From positions 1,798,001 through 1,862,000 of the forward strand of contig NZ_CP107905.1 in assembly GCF_036014015.1 (NCBI RefSeq): a stretch of DNA of 64,000 nt, given 5' to 3'. The notes under the pieces were generated by a model. The model searched no databases and had not been told where the DNA came from. It was given only the letters and a program-made list of their open reading frames with translations. Below are positions 8,936-17,474 of this stretch, in pieces. Made by a program: the position numbers and the translations under genes. The stretch is from Streptomyces sp. NBC_00457. GTDB lineage: Bacteria; Actinomycetota; Actinomycetes; Streptomycetales; Streptomycetaceae. Position 1 is the stretch's first letter. The number at the start of each line of letters is the position of its first letter.

Positions 8936-10638
8936 TCGTGCCCCAGCGGGTCGCCCTCCGTCTCCGTGCCGGGGCCCGGTCCGACCCTGATCCCGAAATC
9001 GCCGTCGTACTTCTGGTGGCCCTCGATCACGGCGAGTTCGACGGCCTCGGAGCCCATCGCGTTGCGCACGATCACGGGGTCGTGGCGCAGGTCGCGCATG
9101 AGGGCGACGCACATCCCGATCATCACGAGGACGAACGGCGCGGCGGCCAGGATCGTGAGGTTCTGCAGGCCGGTGAGCGCGTCGCCCTGGCCGCTGCCGA
9201 CGAGCAGCATGATGGCGGCGACGGCTCCGGTCACCACACCCCAGAACACGACGACGAAGCGGCCGGGTTCGAGGGCGCCCTTCTGGGAGAGCGTGCCCAT
9301 CACGATGGACGCGGCGTCGGCACCCGACACGAAGAAGATGCCGACCAGGATCATCACCAGCAGGCTGGTGACGGTCGCGATGGGGAACTCCTGGAGGAGG
9401 CCGAAGAGCTGGCCCTCGGGGGTCGACTCCTCGCCGAGCGCGCCGCCCTCCTTCAGCCTCATCGCCGAACCGCCGAAGACCGCGAACCAGACGAGGCTGA
9501 CCGTGCTGGGCACGAGGATCACGCCGCCGACGAACTGCCGGATGGTGCGGCCCCGGCTGATACGCGCGATGAACATGCCGACGAACGGCGTCCAGGAGAT
9601 CCACCACGCCCAGTAGAAGACGGTCCAGCTGCCGAGCCAGTCCGCGACGCCCTCTCCGGTGCTGGCCTCGGTGCGGCCCGCGAGCTGCGGCAGATCACCG
9701 AGGTAGGAGAAGACGGAGGTGGGCAGCAGGTCGAGCACGATGATGGTGGGACCCGCGACGAACACGAACAGGGCGAGGATCAGGGCGAGCACCATGTTGG
9801 TGTTGGACAGCCACTGGATGCCCCGCTCGATGCCGGAGACCGCCGAGGCGACGAAGGCCAGGGTCAGTACGGCGATGATCGCGACGAGCAGCCCGGTGCT
9901 CACGTCGTCCATCCAGTCCAACTCCTGGAAACCGGAGCCGATCTGGAGCGCGCCCAGGCCCAGCGAGGCGGCGGAGCCGAAGACGGTGGCGATGATCGCG
10001 AGGATGTCGATCACCCGGCCGCCGGTGCCGTTCGCGTGCTTCTCCCCGATGAGCGGGGTGAAGACCGCGCTGATGGTCTGGCGCCGGCGTTTGCGGAAGG
10101 TGCTGTAGGCGATGGCGAGGCCGACCACCGCGTAGATCGCCCAGGGGTGCAGGGTCCAGTGGAAGAGGGTGGTGGCCATCGCCGTCTCCATGCGTTCCGC
10201 GGAGTCGGCGGGGTCGGTGCCCGGAGGTGGGGTCGTGTAGTGCGAGAGCGGCTCACTCACTCCGTAGAACATCAGGCCGATGCCCATGCCGGCGCTGAAC
10301 ATCATCGCGACCCACGACACGGTGCGGAACTCGGGCTCCTCGCCCTCGGCGCCGAGGTGGATCCGGCCGTAGCGGCTCATCGCGAGCCACAACGCGAAGA
10401 CGACGAAGGCCGAAGCGGCCAGTATGAAGGCCCAGCCACCGTTGTGGATCAGGCCGTTGAGCATCGTCGTGGAGGCGCTCTCCAGTGAGTCCGTCCCCAC
10501 CGCGCCCCAGATCACGAAGGCCACGGTGATGACGGCGGTGACGCCGAACACCACTCGGTCCGTCTCATGGACCCGGCCGCCGGGAATGTCCGAGGGACCT
10601 TCCCGGCCGCCTCCCCTCTTCTTCAGATCTTCAGTCAT
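8926..10638 (-). CDS. BCCT-family betaine/choline/carnitine transporter
   Basis: A 570-residue integral membrane protein with about 12 helices. Family hallmarks are GMGIGLMFYGVSEPLSHY (about 98-115) and the Trp-rich TM8 signature FYWAWWISWTPFVGMFIARISRGRTIRQF, read in two overlapping parts near 310-340. Such carriers take up compatible solutes such as glycine betaine or choline with Na+ or H+ and counter osmotic stress. I start at ATG 10638, with GGAAGG about 8 nt upstream; the GTG at 10647 would touch that RBS. An inverted repeat (CCGTGAG...CTCACGG, 10661-10696) lies in the promoter region. Substrate cannot be fixed by eye. Confidence 0.93.
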   Translation of the reverse strand: MTEDLKKRGGGREGPSDIPGGRVHETDRVVFGVTAVITVAFVIWGAVGTDSLESASTTMLNGLIHNGGWAFILAASAFVVFALWLAMSRYGRIHLGAEGEEPEFRTVSWVAMMFSAGMGIGLMFYGVSEPLSHYTTPPPGTDPADSAERMETAMATTLFHWTLHPWAIYAVVGLAIAYSTFRKRRRQTISAVFTPLIGEKHANGTGGRVIDILAIIATVFGSAASLGLGALQIGSGFQELDWMDDVSTGLLVAIIAVLTLAFVASAVSGIERGIQWLSNTNMVLALILALFVFVAGPTIIVLDLLPTSVFSYLGDLPQLAGRTEASTGEGVADWLGSWTVFYWAWWISWTPFVGMFIARISRGRTIRQFVGGVILVPSTVSLVWFAVFGGSAMRLKEGGALGEESTPEGQLFGLLQEFPIATVTSLLVMILVGIFFVSGADAASIVMGTLSQKGALEPGRFVVVFWGVVTGAVAAIMLLVGSGQGDALTGLQNLTILAAAPFVLVMIGMCVALMRDLRHDPVIVRNAMGSEAVELAVIEGHQKYDGDFGIRVGPGPGTETEGDPLGHDYR

Positions 10639-10660
10639 CTGCGGCACCTTCCCTGAGAAA

Positions 10661-10696
10661 CCGTGAGATACGCCTGTTCAGCGTTGTGCCTCACGG
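10661..10696. promoter_or_regulatory. Inverted repeat upstream of BCCT gene
   Basis: CCGTGAG (10661-10667) and CTCACGG (10690-10696) form 7-bp arms, with an inner CGC/GCG pair, in the short gap between the BCCT start and the M14 peptidase stop. It could be an operator for the transporter or a terminator stem; nothing else marks it. Confidence 0.35.
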
Positions 10697-10727
10697 CCTA
10701 CCACAGGTGCCGCCGATCTAGACCACC

Positions 10728-11981
10728 TCAGCACTCGGTGTCGGGCTCACCGACCGTGAGGTGGTACGGCGCGCGCTCGTCGAGCAGCAGCGGGACGAGG
10801 GCGCGCAGGGACTGGCGGAGCGGGACGTAGGTGCCGCGCGTCTTCACTCCGTGCAGGGCGAGTTCGTCCTTGAACTCCGTGTACTGGTCCCGGGTGAGCC
10901 GGTATCCGCAGGGCGGGTCCTGGATCACCTCGGCCGGTTCGGGCGGGTCGTTGTCGGCGCCGCCGACGTAGACGGGACCCGTGTCGGCGTAGCCCGCGAG
11001 GCGCGCGAAACCCGTCGCGACCTCGACCTGCCGGCGACGCTCGTCGGTGTACGCGAACAAGCCGTTCAGCGCGGCGAGTTGGGAGTCGACCCGGCGTCGG
11101 TTGTTCAGCGACTCGTCCGCCTTCTCGGCGTCGGTGAGGGGATCGACGCGGCTCTCGATGAGCAGGCCGATCGAGTGCTTGACGCCGGACATGTTCCGCA
11201 GGATGCGTTCCTGACCGTCGCCGGCGACCTGCCTGATCGGGTCACCGGTGACGGGGTCGGTCCAGATGCCGTAGGTGCCGGCCGTGTACCCGGCCTTCTG
11301 TGCGGCAGGGCGGACGTACGCCTGGGAGAGGGTCTCGCCCTCGTCGTGGACGGCGGCGGCGGCGTTGAGGTTGCGGGGCCAGAGGTCGAAGAGGTCCTTG
11401 TCGTAGTACGGCGGTGTGGCGCCGTACTCGTGCAAGTCGTAGACGAGGTCGGGGCGTTGGTCCCGGATGACCGTGGCCAGGGTGCGGGCCTCGGCCGTCT
11501 GCAGGGCGAGGTGGTCGCGGTTGATGTCGACGCCGTCGCTGTTGCCGCGGGTGTCGGCGGCCCGGCCGTCGGGGTTGGCGGTGGGCACGACGAGCAGGGT
11601 GGTGCGGTCCAGGAAGCGGCGGGTTCGGTGGTCGGTCGCGTAGGTGAGGTCGCGGATGGTGGTCAGACAGGCCTCGCGGCCGGACGGTTCGTCGCCGTGC
11701 TGGGTGCAGATGAGCAGGACCTTGGTGGGCGCGTGGGCGGCGCCGAGCCGGGCGAGTTGGAGGGGGCGGCTCTGCTTCGTCGTACCGATGCGGGCGATCG
11801 AGACGCGGTCGCTCGCCTTGTCGACGGCGGCCAGGAAGTCCTGTTCCTCCGGCTCGGTGGTCCAGCGGGCGCCGTTCGACTGCTCGAAGCCGGTGCGCGG
11901 CGGGGAGTCCGCCGCCTGCGCCGGGACGGCGACCAGGGATGCGGCGAGGGCCGCCGTGGTGAGGGTCAGTGCGCGGATCAA
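10728..11981 (-). CDS. Secreted M14 zinc carboxypeptidase
   Basis: A 417-residue exported metallopeptidase. A signal peptide ([18 protein letters not shown], cleavage near residue 25) precedes the M14 domain. Zinc ligands appear as the HxxE of [12 protein letters not shown] and the His of DLHEYG; NPDG and INRD supply the substrate-binding Arg, and the Glu of LLIESR is the expected catalytic base. The start is a TTG at 11981, with GGAGG 6 nt upstream, and its TTGA overlaps the stop of the S15 peptidase gene, implying translational coupling. The very long open frame running upstream to 13976 is only the shadow of that gene. It probably trims peptides released outside the cell. Confidence 0.88.
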   Translation of the reverse strand: MIRALTLTTAALAASLVAVPAQAADSPPRTGFEQSNGARWTTEPEEQDFLAAVDKASDRVSIARIGTTKQSRPLQLARLGAAHAPTKVLLICTQHGDEPSGREACLTTIRDLTYATDHRTRRFLDRTTLLVVPTANPDGRAADTRGNSDGVDINRDHLALQTAEARTLATVIRDQRPDLVYDLHEYGATPPYYDKDLFDLWPRNLNAAAAVHDEGETLSQAYVRPAAQKAGYTAGTYGIWTDPVTGDPIRQVAGDGQERILRNMSGVKHSIGLLIESRVDPLTDAEKADESLNNRRRVDSQLAALNGLFAYTDERRRQVEVATGFARLAGYADTGPVYVGGADNDPPEPAEVIQDPPCGYRLTRDQYTEFKDELALHGVKTRGTYVPLRQSLRALVPLLLDERAPYHLTVGEPDTEC

Positions 11982-13960
11982 CGGTTGCCTCCCGGGATGC
12001 GCTGGACGGTGCGCGGTGCCTGGACGCCGTCGAGGGTGGTGGCCTCGGGGGCGAGCGGCCCGAAGCCGGCGGTGGCGCGGGCGAAGGCCTTGGCGCCGCC
12101 GACCAGCGGGACGTGGGCCGAGGTGCGGGACAGGTCGAGGGTCAGCGTCGGCTTGGTCGACGGCGGCTCGATGAGGTTGTTGTCGGTGCCCGCGACGATC
12201 AGCGCCAGCCGGTGTCCGGCCGGGATCACCTGGTCGGTCGCGCCCAGGTCGAGGGTGATGCGGTACGCCTTGCCCGGGGTGAGCGGGCCGCCCGTCACGT
12301 CGGAGGCGTGGTTGCCGAGGTCGGCCCAGCCGCGGCTGACGATCGTGTAGTCGACGTCCGCCGTCTTGGCCGCCGTCTCCTTGAAGCAGGCGCTGTCGCC
12401 GCTGGTGCTCGCGCCCCAGCAGGTGCGGTCGGTGAGGGTGCTGATGCCCTCGCCGCGCGCCGCGTAGTCGCGGATGGTGGCGGGGCCGAGGTCCACGAGG
12501 ACGGCGGAGAGGTGGGCCGTCGAGGTGGTCGGGGTCGCGGTGACCGTCACCTCGGAGGAGCCGGACAGGCGCAGGTCCCGGGTGAGCGGCCGGGTGACGA
12601 AGCCCGCCTTGCCGGGGGTCGGGGTGCCGATCTGCGCAGCCCAGTCGGTCTCGCTGAGCTCGGGGTCGTCGGTGAAGGTCTCGGTGCCGCGGCCCTTGTT
12701 CAGACCCAGGGTGCCGACGCCGGGCTGGGCGCCCGAGCCGGGGCGCAGGGTGGTGGTCCGGGTGCCACTGGGCGGCCAGGTGTCCGAGGTGACCCACTGG
12801 TCGGGGTGGCGTTCGATGTCGGCCATGGGCTCGTCGTCGATGCCGTTGTCGTAGCCGAGGAGTTCGTGGTCGAACCAGCGGTGCAGGGTGTCGACCCAGT
12901 CGGCGCGGCGGAAGTCGAAGGGGTCGACGTGACCGGTCTGGGAGAGCCAGATCTTGCGCTCGACGCCGTTCTTCGCGAGGGCGTCCCACCACGGACCGAC
13001 GTGCTGCATACGGACGTTGAGGTCCTGCATGCCGTGGATCAGGAAGACGCTCGCCTTCACGTTCGCGGCGTCCTTGATGTAGTCGCGCTCGGCCCACAGC
13101 GGTGTCCGGTCGCCGGTGCGCGGGGCGCCGTCGACGAGCTTCTGCTGGACGGCGCCGCACTCGGCGCGGGCGTCGGCGCTCTCGACGGCGTTGGACAGCG
13201 CGTCGGGGCCTGAGTCGTAGAGCGGGGCGCCCTTGGCGAAGTAGTAGTCGTACCAAGTGGAGATGGCGGCGATCGGGACGATCGTCTCCAGGCCCTCCAC
13301 GCCGGTGGCGGCGACGCCGTTGGCGATCGTGCCGTCCCAGCTCTTGCCGATCATCCCCGTCCTGCCGTTGGTCCAAGTGGCCTTGGCGCGGGTCGTGCCG
13401 GTGCGGGTGGTGTAGGCCTTGGCCCGGCCGTTCAGCCAGTCGACGACCGCTTTGGCGGACTGGATGTCGGAGCGGCCGCCGATGTCCACGCAGCCGTCGG
13501 AGCGGTTGGTGCCGGTGAGGTCGACGCCGACGAAGGCGTAGCCGCGCGGCACGAAGTAGTTGTCGTAGAAGAGCGGCATCTGGACGACGTCGCCGTCCGC
13601 GTCGTACGTCTTCAGCTGGCTCTCGTTGCCGCGTCCGCAGCAGGAGTAGTAGGGGCTGGCGTCCATGATGACCGGGATCTTCCGGCCCTGCTGGGCGGGT
13701 TCGCGCGGGCGGACGATGTCGACGGCGACGCGGTACGTCCTGCCGTCGCTGTCGCCGTCGAGTCCGGTGTCCACCCAAACGGCCTCGCGGACGGCTTTCT
13801 CGTACGAGTACACCGGCTTGCTCTCGCGCGGGGCGCCGTGGGCCGCGGTCGGGGTGAGGAGCGCGGCTGTCAGAGCGGCTACGGCGACGGCGGCGAGCGA
13901 TCTCCAGGTCGTGAAGCGCACGAGCGGTCTCCAGGTCGTGAAGCGCATGCGTATCGGCAT
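11978..13960 (-). CDS. Secreted S15 Xaa-Pro dipeptidyl-peptidase / CocE-NonD hydrolase
   Basis: An exported alpha/beta hydrolase of about 660 residues. A basic leader and hydrophobic core ending TPTAAHGAP form the signal peptide. The S15 catalytic domain has the nucleophile elbow [13 protein letters not shown] (Ser in GxSxxG), an oxyanion-region Tyr in [11 protein letters not shown], and acid/base residues in [11 protein letters not shown] and QTGHVDP. The C-terminal jelly-roll domain ([12 protein letters not shown] onward) is typical. ATGs at 13960 and 13948 are both possible; neither has a strong RBS. The leader contains a 27-nt in-frame duplication. It is translationally coupled to the downstream M14 gene, suggesting joint digestion of proline-rich peptides. 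Confidence 0.88.
   Translation of the reverse strand: MPIRMRFTTWRPLVRFTTWRSLAAVAVAALTAALLTPTAAHGAPRESKPVYSYEKAVREAVWVDTGLDGDSDGRTYRVAVDIVRPREPAQQGRKIPVIMDASPYYSCCGRGNESQLKTYDADGDVVQMPLFYDNYFVPRGYAFVGVDLTGTNRSDGCVDIGGRSDIQSAKAVVDWLNGRAKAYTTRTGTTRAKATWTNGRTGMIGKSWDGTIANGVAATGVEGLETIVPIAAISTWYDYYFAKGAPLYDSGPDALSNAVESADARAECGAVQQKLVDGAPRTGDRTPLWAERDYIKDAANVKASVFLIHGMQDLNVRMQHVGPWWDALAKNGVERKIWLSQTGHVDPFDFRRADWVDTLHRWFDHELLGYDNGIDDEPMADIERHPDQWVTSDTWPPSGTRTTTLRPGSGAQPGVGTLGLNKGRGTETFTDDPELSETDWAAQIGTPTPGKAGFVTRPLTRDLRLSGSSEVTVTATPTTSTAHLSAVLVDLGPATIRDYAARGEGISTLTDRTCWGASTSGDSACFKETAAKTADVDYTIVSRGWADLGNHASDVTGGPLTPGKAYRITLDLGATDQVIPAGHRLALIVAGTDNNLIEPPSTKPTLTLDLSRTSAHVPLVGGAKAFARATAGFGPLAPEATTLDGVQAPRTVQRIPGGNR
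13897..13947 (-). repeat. 27-nt in-frame tandem duplication in a signal peptide
   Basis: The 24-nt stretch GCGATCTCCAGGTCGTGAAG (first 20 shown) at 13897-13920 recurs at 13924-13947 with one mismatch, a period of 27 nt. On the coding strand this gives RFTTWRPLV then RFTTWRSLA, lengthening the basic n-region of the S15 peptidase leader by nine residues. Confidence 0.85.
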
Positions 13961-14149
13961 GCGCCGGACGGTACATCGGTCAACTCCCGTGCAGAAGAGG
14001 GCCATCCGGTGCGGACGAGACGGTTGCGCCATTCGGCTCATGACGGCCGAATGGCGATCGTGTGACAGGGGGCACCATGGACACGCCAGCGCGCACAGCG
14101 AATGAATAGGCTCCGAACAGACTTCGGTCCCCTACGACTTGGAGCTTTC

Positions 14150-15679
14150 GTGCACCGCAGATTCATCGCGCCGGGCTCGCTCGCCGCGGCCTCCCTACTG
14201 CTGGCGATCCCGGCATCGGCCGCGAGCGTCTCCCCTGGCGCCCCGGGTATCGGCGACCCCTATTACCCGGCCTACGGCAACGGCGGATACGACGTCTCCC
14301 ACTACGACCTGCGGCTGAAGTACCAGCCGGCCACGGACGAACTGTCGGGCACCGCGACCCTGCTGGCCCGCACCACGCAGGACCTGTCCCGGTTCAACCT
14401 GGACTTCCTGCTGGACGTGAGCGAAGTGCGGGTCAACGGAGCCAAGGCGTCCTTCACGACGTCCGGCGAGCACGAGCTGGAGATCACGCCGAGCAAGCCC
14501 CTGCCCAAGGGCACCTCGGTCACCGTCGTCGTGCGGTACAGCGGAGTGCCCTCGTCGAAGCAGGCGTACGGCTTCACCAGCTGGCACCGCACACCGGACG
14601 GCGGAGTCGCCGCGAACGAGCCCGAGGCGGCCTGGTGGTGGTTCCCGAGCAACGACCACCCGCTCGACAAGGCCACCTACGACGTGTCGGTCGCCGTACC
14701 CGACGGAACGCAGGCCATCTCCAACGGCACGCTCCAGTCGTCGAGTTCACGCGCCGGCTGGACCCGCTACAACTGGCGCTCCGACAAACCGCAGGCGACC
14801 TACCTCGCCACGCTCGCGGCCGGGAAGTTCGACGTCACGACGGGCATGACCGAGAGCGGCATTCCGGTCATCAACGCCTACAGCAAGGACCTGGGCGCGA
14901 ACGCCGGCGCGGCGCGCGCGAGCGTGGAGCGGACCGGGGAGATCGCCGACTGGCTGACGGGTTACTTCGGGCCGTACCCGTACAACGCGCTCGGCGGATA
15001 CGTGCCGAACACCGACACCGGGTACGCGCTGGAGACCCAGACCCGGCCCTTCTACAGCCCGCGGCAGTTCGCGAGCGGGACGAACACCTCCGTCGTCGTC
15101 CATGAACTGGCCCACCAGTGGTACGGCGACCTGGTGTCCGTGGCCGGCTGGCAGGACATCTGGATCAACGAGGGCTTCGCCCGGTACGCGCAGTGGCTGT
15201 GGTCCGAGCACGAGGGCGAGGGCACGGCGCAGGAGATCGCGGACTATGTATACGCGTCGCATCCGGCGGACGATCAGTTCTGGACCGTGAAGCCGGGCGA
15301 CCCGGGGCCGGAGAACCAGTTCCACCTCGCGGTGTACGACCGGGGCGCGCTGGCTCTGCAGGCGCTGCGGAACGAGATCGGGGACGAGGCGTTCTTCGCC
15401 GTCCTCAAGGGCTGGCCGAAGAAGTACGCGCACGGCAACGCGTCGGTCGCCGACTTCCGGGTGTACGCCGAACAGGTGTCGGGCAAGCCGCTGGCCGCGC
15501 TCTTCGACACCTGGCTGTACCAGCCGTCCAAGCCGAGCGCGCCCGCGGCACGGTCCGTGTCCATCACCCGTCAGGCGGCACCTGCCGCGCCGCCGAAGTC
15601 ATGGAAGAAGATCGCCGCGACGAACGGGGTGCACGACCACGAAGACGCGGAGGGAGACGCCCCGCGACACCGGCACTGA
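14150..15679 (+). CDS. Secreted M1-family aminopeptidase
   Basis: A 509-residue exported gluzincin. The signal peptide runs to about ASAAS (residue 24). The zinc site is HELAHQW with the third ligand Glu in NEGFARYAQ 18 residues later. The exopeptidase motif, usually GxMEN, reads ALETQ here. The protein lacks the long C-terminal ERAP-like domain, as in other short bacterial M1 enzymes. I use the GTG at 14150 (GGAG at 14141-14144); the in-frame ATG at 14102 has no RBS and would bury the signal peptide. It is divergent from the S15/M14 pair, making a cluster of three secreted exopeptidases. The C-terminus ends in a His/Asp/Glu-rich tail. Confidence 0.9.
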   Translation: MHRRFIAPGSLAAASLLLAIPASAASVSPGAPGIGDPYYPAYGNGGYDVSHYDLRLKYQPATDELSGTATLLARTTQDLSRFNLDFLLDVSEVRVNGAKASFTTSGEHELEITPSKPLPKGTSVTVVVRYSGVPSSKQAYGFTSWHRTPDGGVAANEPEAAWWWFPSNDHPLDKATYDVSVAVPDGTQAISNGTLQSSSSRAGWTRYNWRSDKPQATYLATLAAGKFDVTTGMTESGIPVINAYSKDLGANAGAARASVERTGEIADWLTGYFGPYPYNALGGYVPNTDTGYALETQTRPFYSPRQFASGTNTSVVVHELAHQWYGDLVSVAGWQDIWINEGFARYAQWLWSEHEGEGTAQEIADYVYASHPADDQFWTVKPGDPGPENQFHLAVYDRGALALQALRNEIGDEAFFAVLKGWPKKYAHGNASVADFRVYAEQVSGKPLAALFDTWLYQPSKPSAPAARSVSITRQAAPAAPPKSWKKIAATNGVHDHEDAEGDAPRHRH

Positions 15680-15710
15680 CGCGCTCCGCGCCCTCCCGCG
15701 GTTTACGGTG

Positions 15711-15737
15711 GGCCCACGCGCCGGACACGCGTGGGCC
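15711..15737 (+). terminator. Hairpin terminator after the M1 peptidase gene
   Basis: A perfect 10-bp stem GGCCCACGCG / CGCGTGGGCC with loop CCGGACA, 31 nt past the stop. There is no U-tract, as is common for Streptomyces terminators. Confidence 0.7.
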
Positions 15738-15768
15738 GGCCGGCGCCGCCTGACGAGGGAGTCTTCCA

Positions 15769-16653
15769 GTGCGGGACGTCGCGATCATCGAGGCACCGTC
15801 CGTGCTGGGGCTGCGGCCGACCGGCGTCGAGGAGCTGCCCGGGGCACTGCTCGACGCGGGTCTGGCCGACGGCCTCGGCGCGGTGCGGGCGGGCAGGGTC
15901 GAACCGGGGCCGTACGACCCTGAGCGGGATCCGGAGACCGAGGTCCTGAATCCGGCGGGCATCGCCGACTACTCCGTACGGCTGGCCGACGCGGTCGGCG
16001 GGGTGCTGGACGAGGGCCGGTTCCCGGTGGTGCTGGGCGGCGACTGCAGCGTGCTGCTCGGCACTCTGCTGGCACTGCGGCGGCGGGGGCGGCACGGGCT
16101 GCTGTTCCTCGACGGCCACACCGACTTCTATCAGCCGGCGGCGGAACCGGCCGGCGAGGTGGCCTCCATGGAGCTGGCCCTGGCCACCGGGCGCGGGCCC
16201 GCCGTCCTGGCCGATCTGGAGGGGCGGGGACCGCTGGTGCAGGACGCCGACGCGGTCGCCCTGGGCTTCCGGGACCAGGCGGAGGCCTCAGTGTTCGGGA
16301 TGCAGCCACTGCCGGACGCGCTGCACGCGATGGAACTCGACGCGGTACGGGAGCTGGGCGCTGCCGAGGCGGCACGGCGTGCGGTGGATCTCCTCACGGG
16401 CGGTGGGGCCGCCGGGTACTGGGTGCATCTCGACGTCGATGTGCTGGACGACGCGGTCATGCCCGCGGTGGACTACCGGCTGTCCGGCGGGCTGTCCTGG
16501 GAGGAGCTGGAGGCGGTGCTCGGCATCGCCCTTGCCGGGCCTGGCGCGATGGGCCTCGACGTCGCGATCTTCAACCCACGCCTCGACCCCGACGGGACCC
16601 TCGCGGCACGGCTCACCGAGTGTCTGCTGCGGGCGCTCGCGTCCCGGGGCTGA
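15769..16653 (+). CDS. Arginase/agmatinase-fold ureohydrolase, variant metal site
   Basis: A 294-residue ureohydrolase-fold protein. Manganese motifs are recognisable: GGDCS (90-94), DGHTD (115-119) and DVDVLDD (about 222-228). In true arginases the first motif is GGDHS, whose His binds Mn; here Cys93 replaces it. The activity may therefore be altered or the substrate different. The start is GTG 15769, behind GAGGGAG. Nearby genes do not reveal a pathway: a secreted peptidase upstream and a MerR regulator downstream. Candidate substrates (arginine, agmatine, guanidino or formimino compounds) cannot be separated by eye. Confidence 0.8.
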   Translation: MRDVAIIEAPSVLGLRPTGVEELPGALLDAGLADGLGAVRAGRVEPGPYDPERDPETEVLNPAGIADYSVRLADAVGGVLDEGRFPVVLGGDCSVLLGTLLALRRRGRHGLLFLDGHTDFYQPAAEPAGEVASMELALATGRGPAVLADLEGRGPLVQDADAVALGFRDQAEASVFGMQPLPDALHAMELDAVRELGAAEAARRAVDLLTGGGAAGYWVHLDVDVLDDAVMPAVDYRLSGGLSWEELEAVLGIALAGPGAMGLDVAIFNPRLDPDGTLAARLTECLLRALASRG

Positions 16654-16691
16654 CCGGCTCACCCAAGGTCATTCAGTGGGCGTCCCGAGGT

Positions 16692-16727
16692 TTCACAGTG
16701 TTGGTGAGACAGCGATACTGCTCCACA
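16692..16727 (+). promoter_or_regulatory. Putative leaderless promoter of the merR gene
   Basis: TTCACA (16692-16697) and GATACT (16714-16719), 16 nt apart, precede the ATG at 16727 by 7 nt. The transcript would then begin at or next to the start codon. TCAC...GTGA half-sites lie in the spacer, where MerR proteins usually bind. Confidence 0.45.
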
Positions 16728-17452
16728 TGACGACCGAACCCACCGACGTCGCGGAGCCGACCCTCACGATCGACGAGCTGGCCGCGCGGGCGGGCGTCAC
16801 GGTCCGCACGGTCCGCTTCTACAGCACCAAGGGGCTGCTGCCGCCACCGGTGATCGGTCCACGCCGGGTCGGTCACTACGGCCAGGAGCATCTCGCGCGT
16901 CTCGCGCTGATCGAGGAACTCCAGACCCAGGGCATGACCCTCGCCGCGATCGAACGCTACCTGCGCCAGCTGCCGCCGGACCTGAGCGCGCACGACCTCG
17001 CCATCCACCGTGCCGTAGTGGCGTCCTGGGCCCCGGATTCGGTGGAGACGGTGACGCGCGAGGAGCTGCAACGGCGAGCCGGGCGAACGCTGGGCGATCA
17101 GGACGTGGAGCGGCTCGTGGCGATGAACGTCGTCGCGCACGAGGACGGCGCGTTCCGCGTCGACTCCGGTCTGCTGCGCCTCGGCGTCGAGCTGCTCGAC
17201 GTACCGCTGTCCCAGGAGACGATCATGGCGGCCCGCACGGCGCTGATCGAGCACTCGCGCGCGGCGGCGCACGAGTTGTCGCGGCTGCTGCGCGAAGCCG
17301 TGGCCGAGCGCGCCGCCGAGGACGTGAAGTCGCTGTCCGCACACATGCATCCGCTGGTGGTGCAGGCCCTGCTGACGACGTTCCAGCGCTCCCTCAGGGA
17401 GGAGCTGAGGGAGTGGCTGGACGGGATGTCAGAGGCAGGCGGACCCTCCTGA
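16727..17452 (+). CDS. MerR-family transcriptional regulator
   Basis: A 241-residue regulator. The N-terminal winged HTH is typical of MerR (about 13-80: LTIDELAARAGVTVRTVRFY, then KGLLPPP and GHYGQEHLARL). The C-terminal part is a long effector domain with several helices and no cysteine cluster, so a metal sensor is unlikely; it could sense a lipid or drug-like ligand. There is no Shine-Dalgarno; see the possible leaderless promoter. It converges on the beta-oxidation operon, whose last gene ends at 17475, and may regulate it, but no shared operator is visible. Confidence 0.88.
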   Translation: MTTEPTDVAEPTLTIDELAARAGVTVRTVRFYSTKGLLPPPVIGPRRVGHYGQEHLARLALIEELQTQGMTLAAIERYLRQLPPDLSAHDLAIHRAVVASWAPDSVETVTREELQRRAGRTLGDQDVERLVAMNVVAHEDGAFRVDSGLLRLGVELLDVPLSQETIMAARTALIEHSRAAAHELSRLLREAVAERAAEDVKSLSAHMHPLVVQALLTTFQRSLREELREWLDGMSEAGGPS

Positions 17453-17474
17453 CACGTTCAGCGGCTGTGCTCTG

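Noticed and set aside
10728..13976. 1082-aa frame that would fuse M14 peptidase to upstream sequence
   Set aside because: Only the last 417 codons are peptidase; the rest is the wrong frame of the S15 gene. GGAGG and TTG at 11981 mark the true start.
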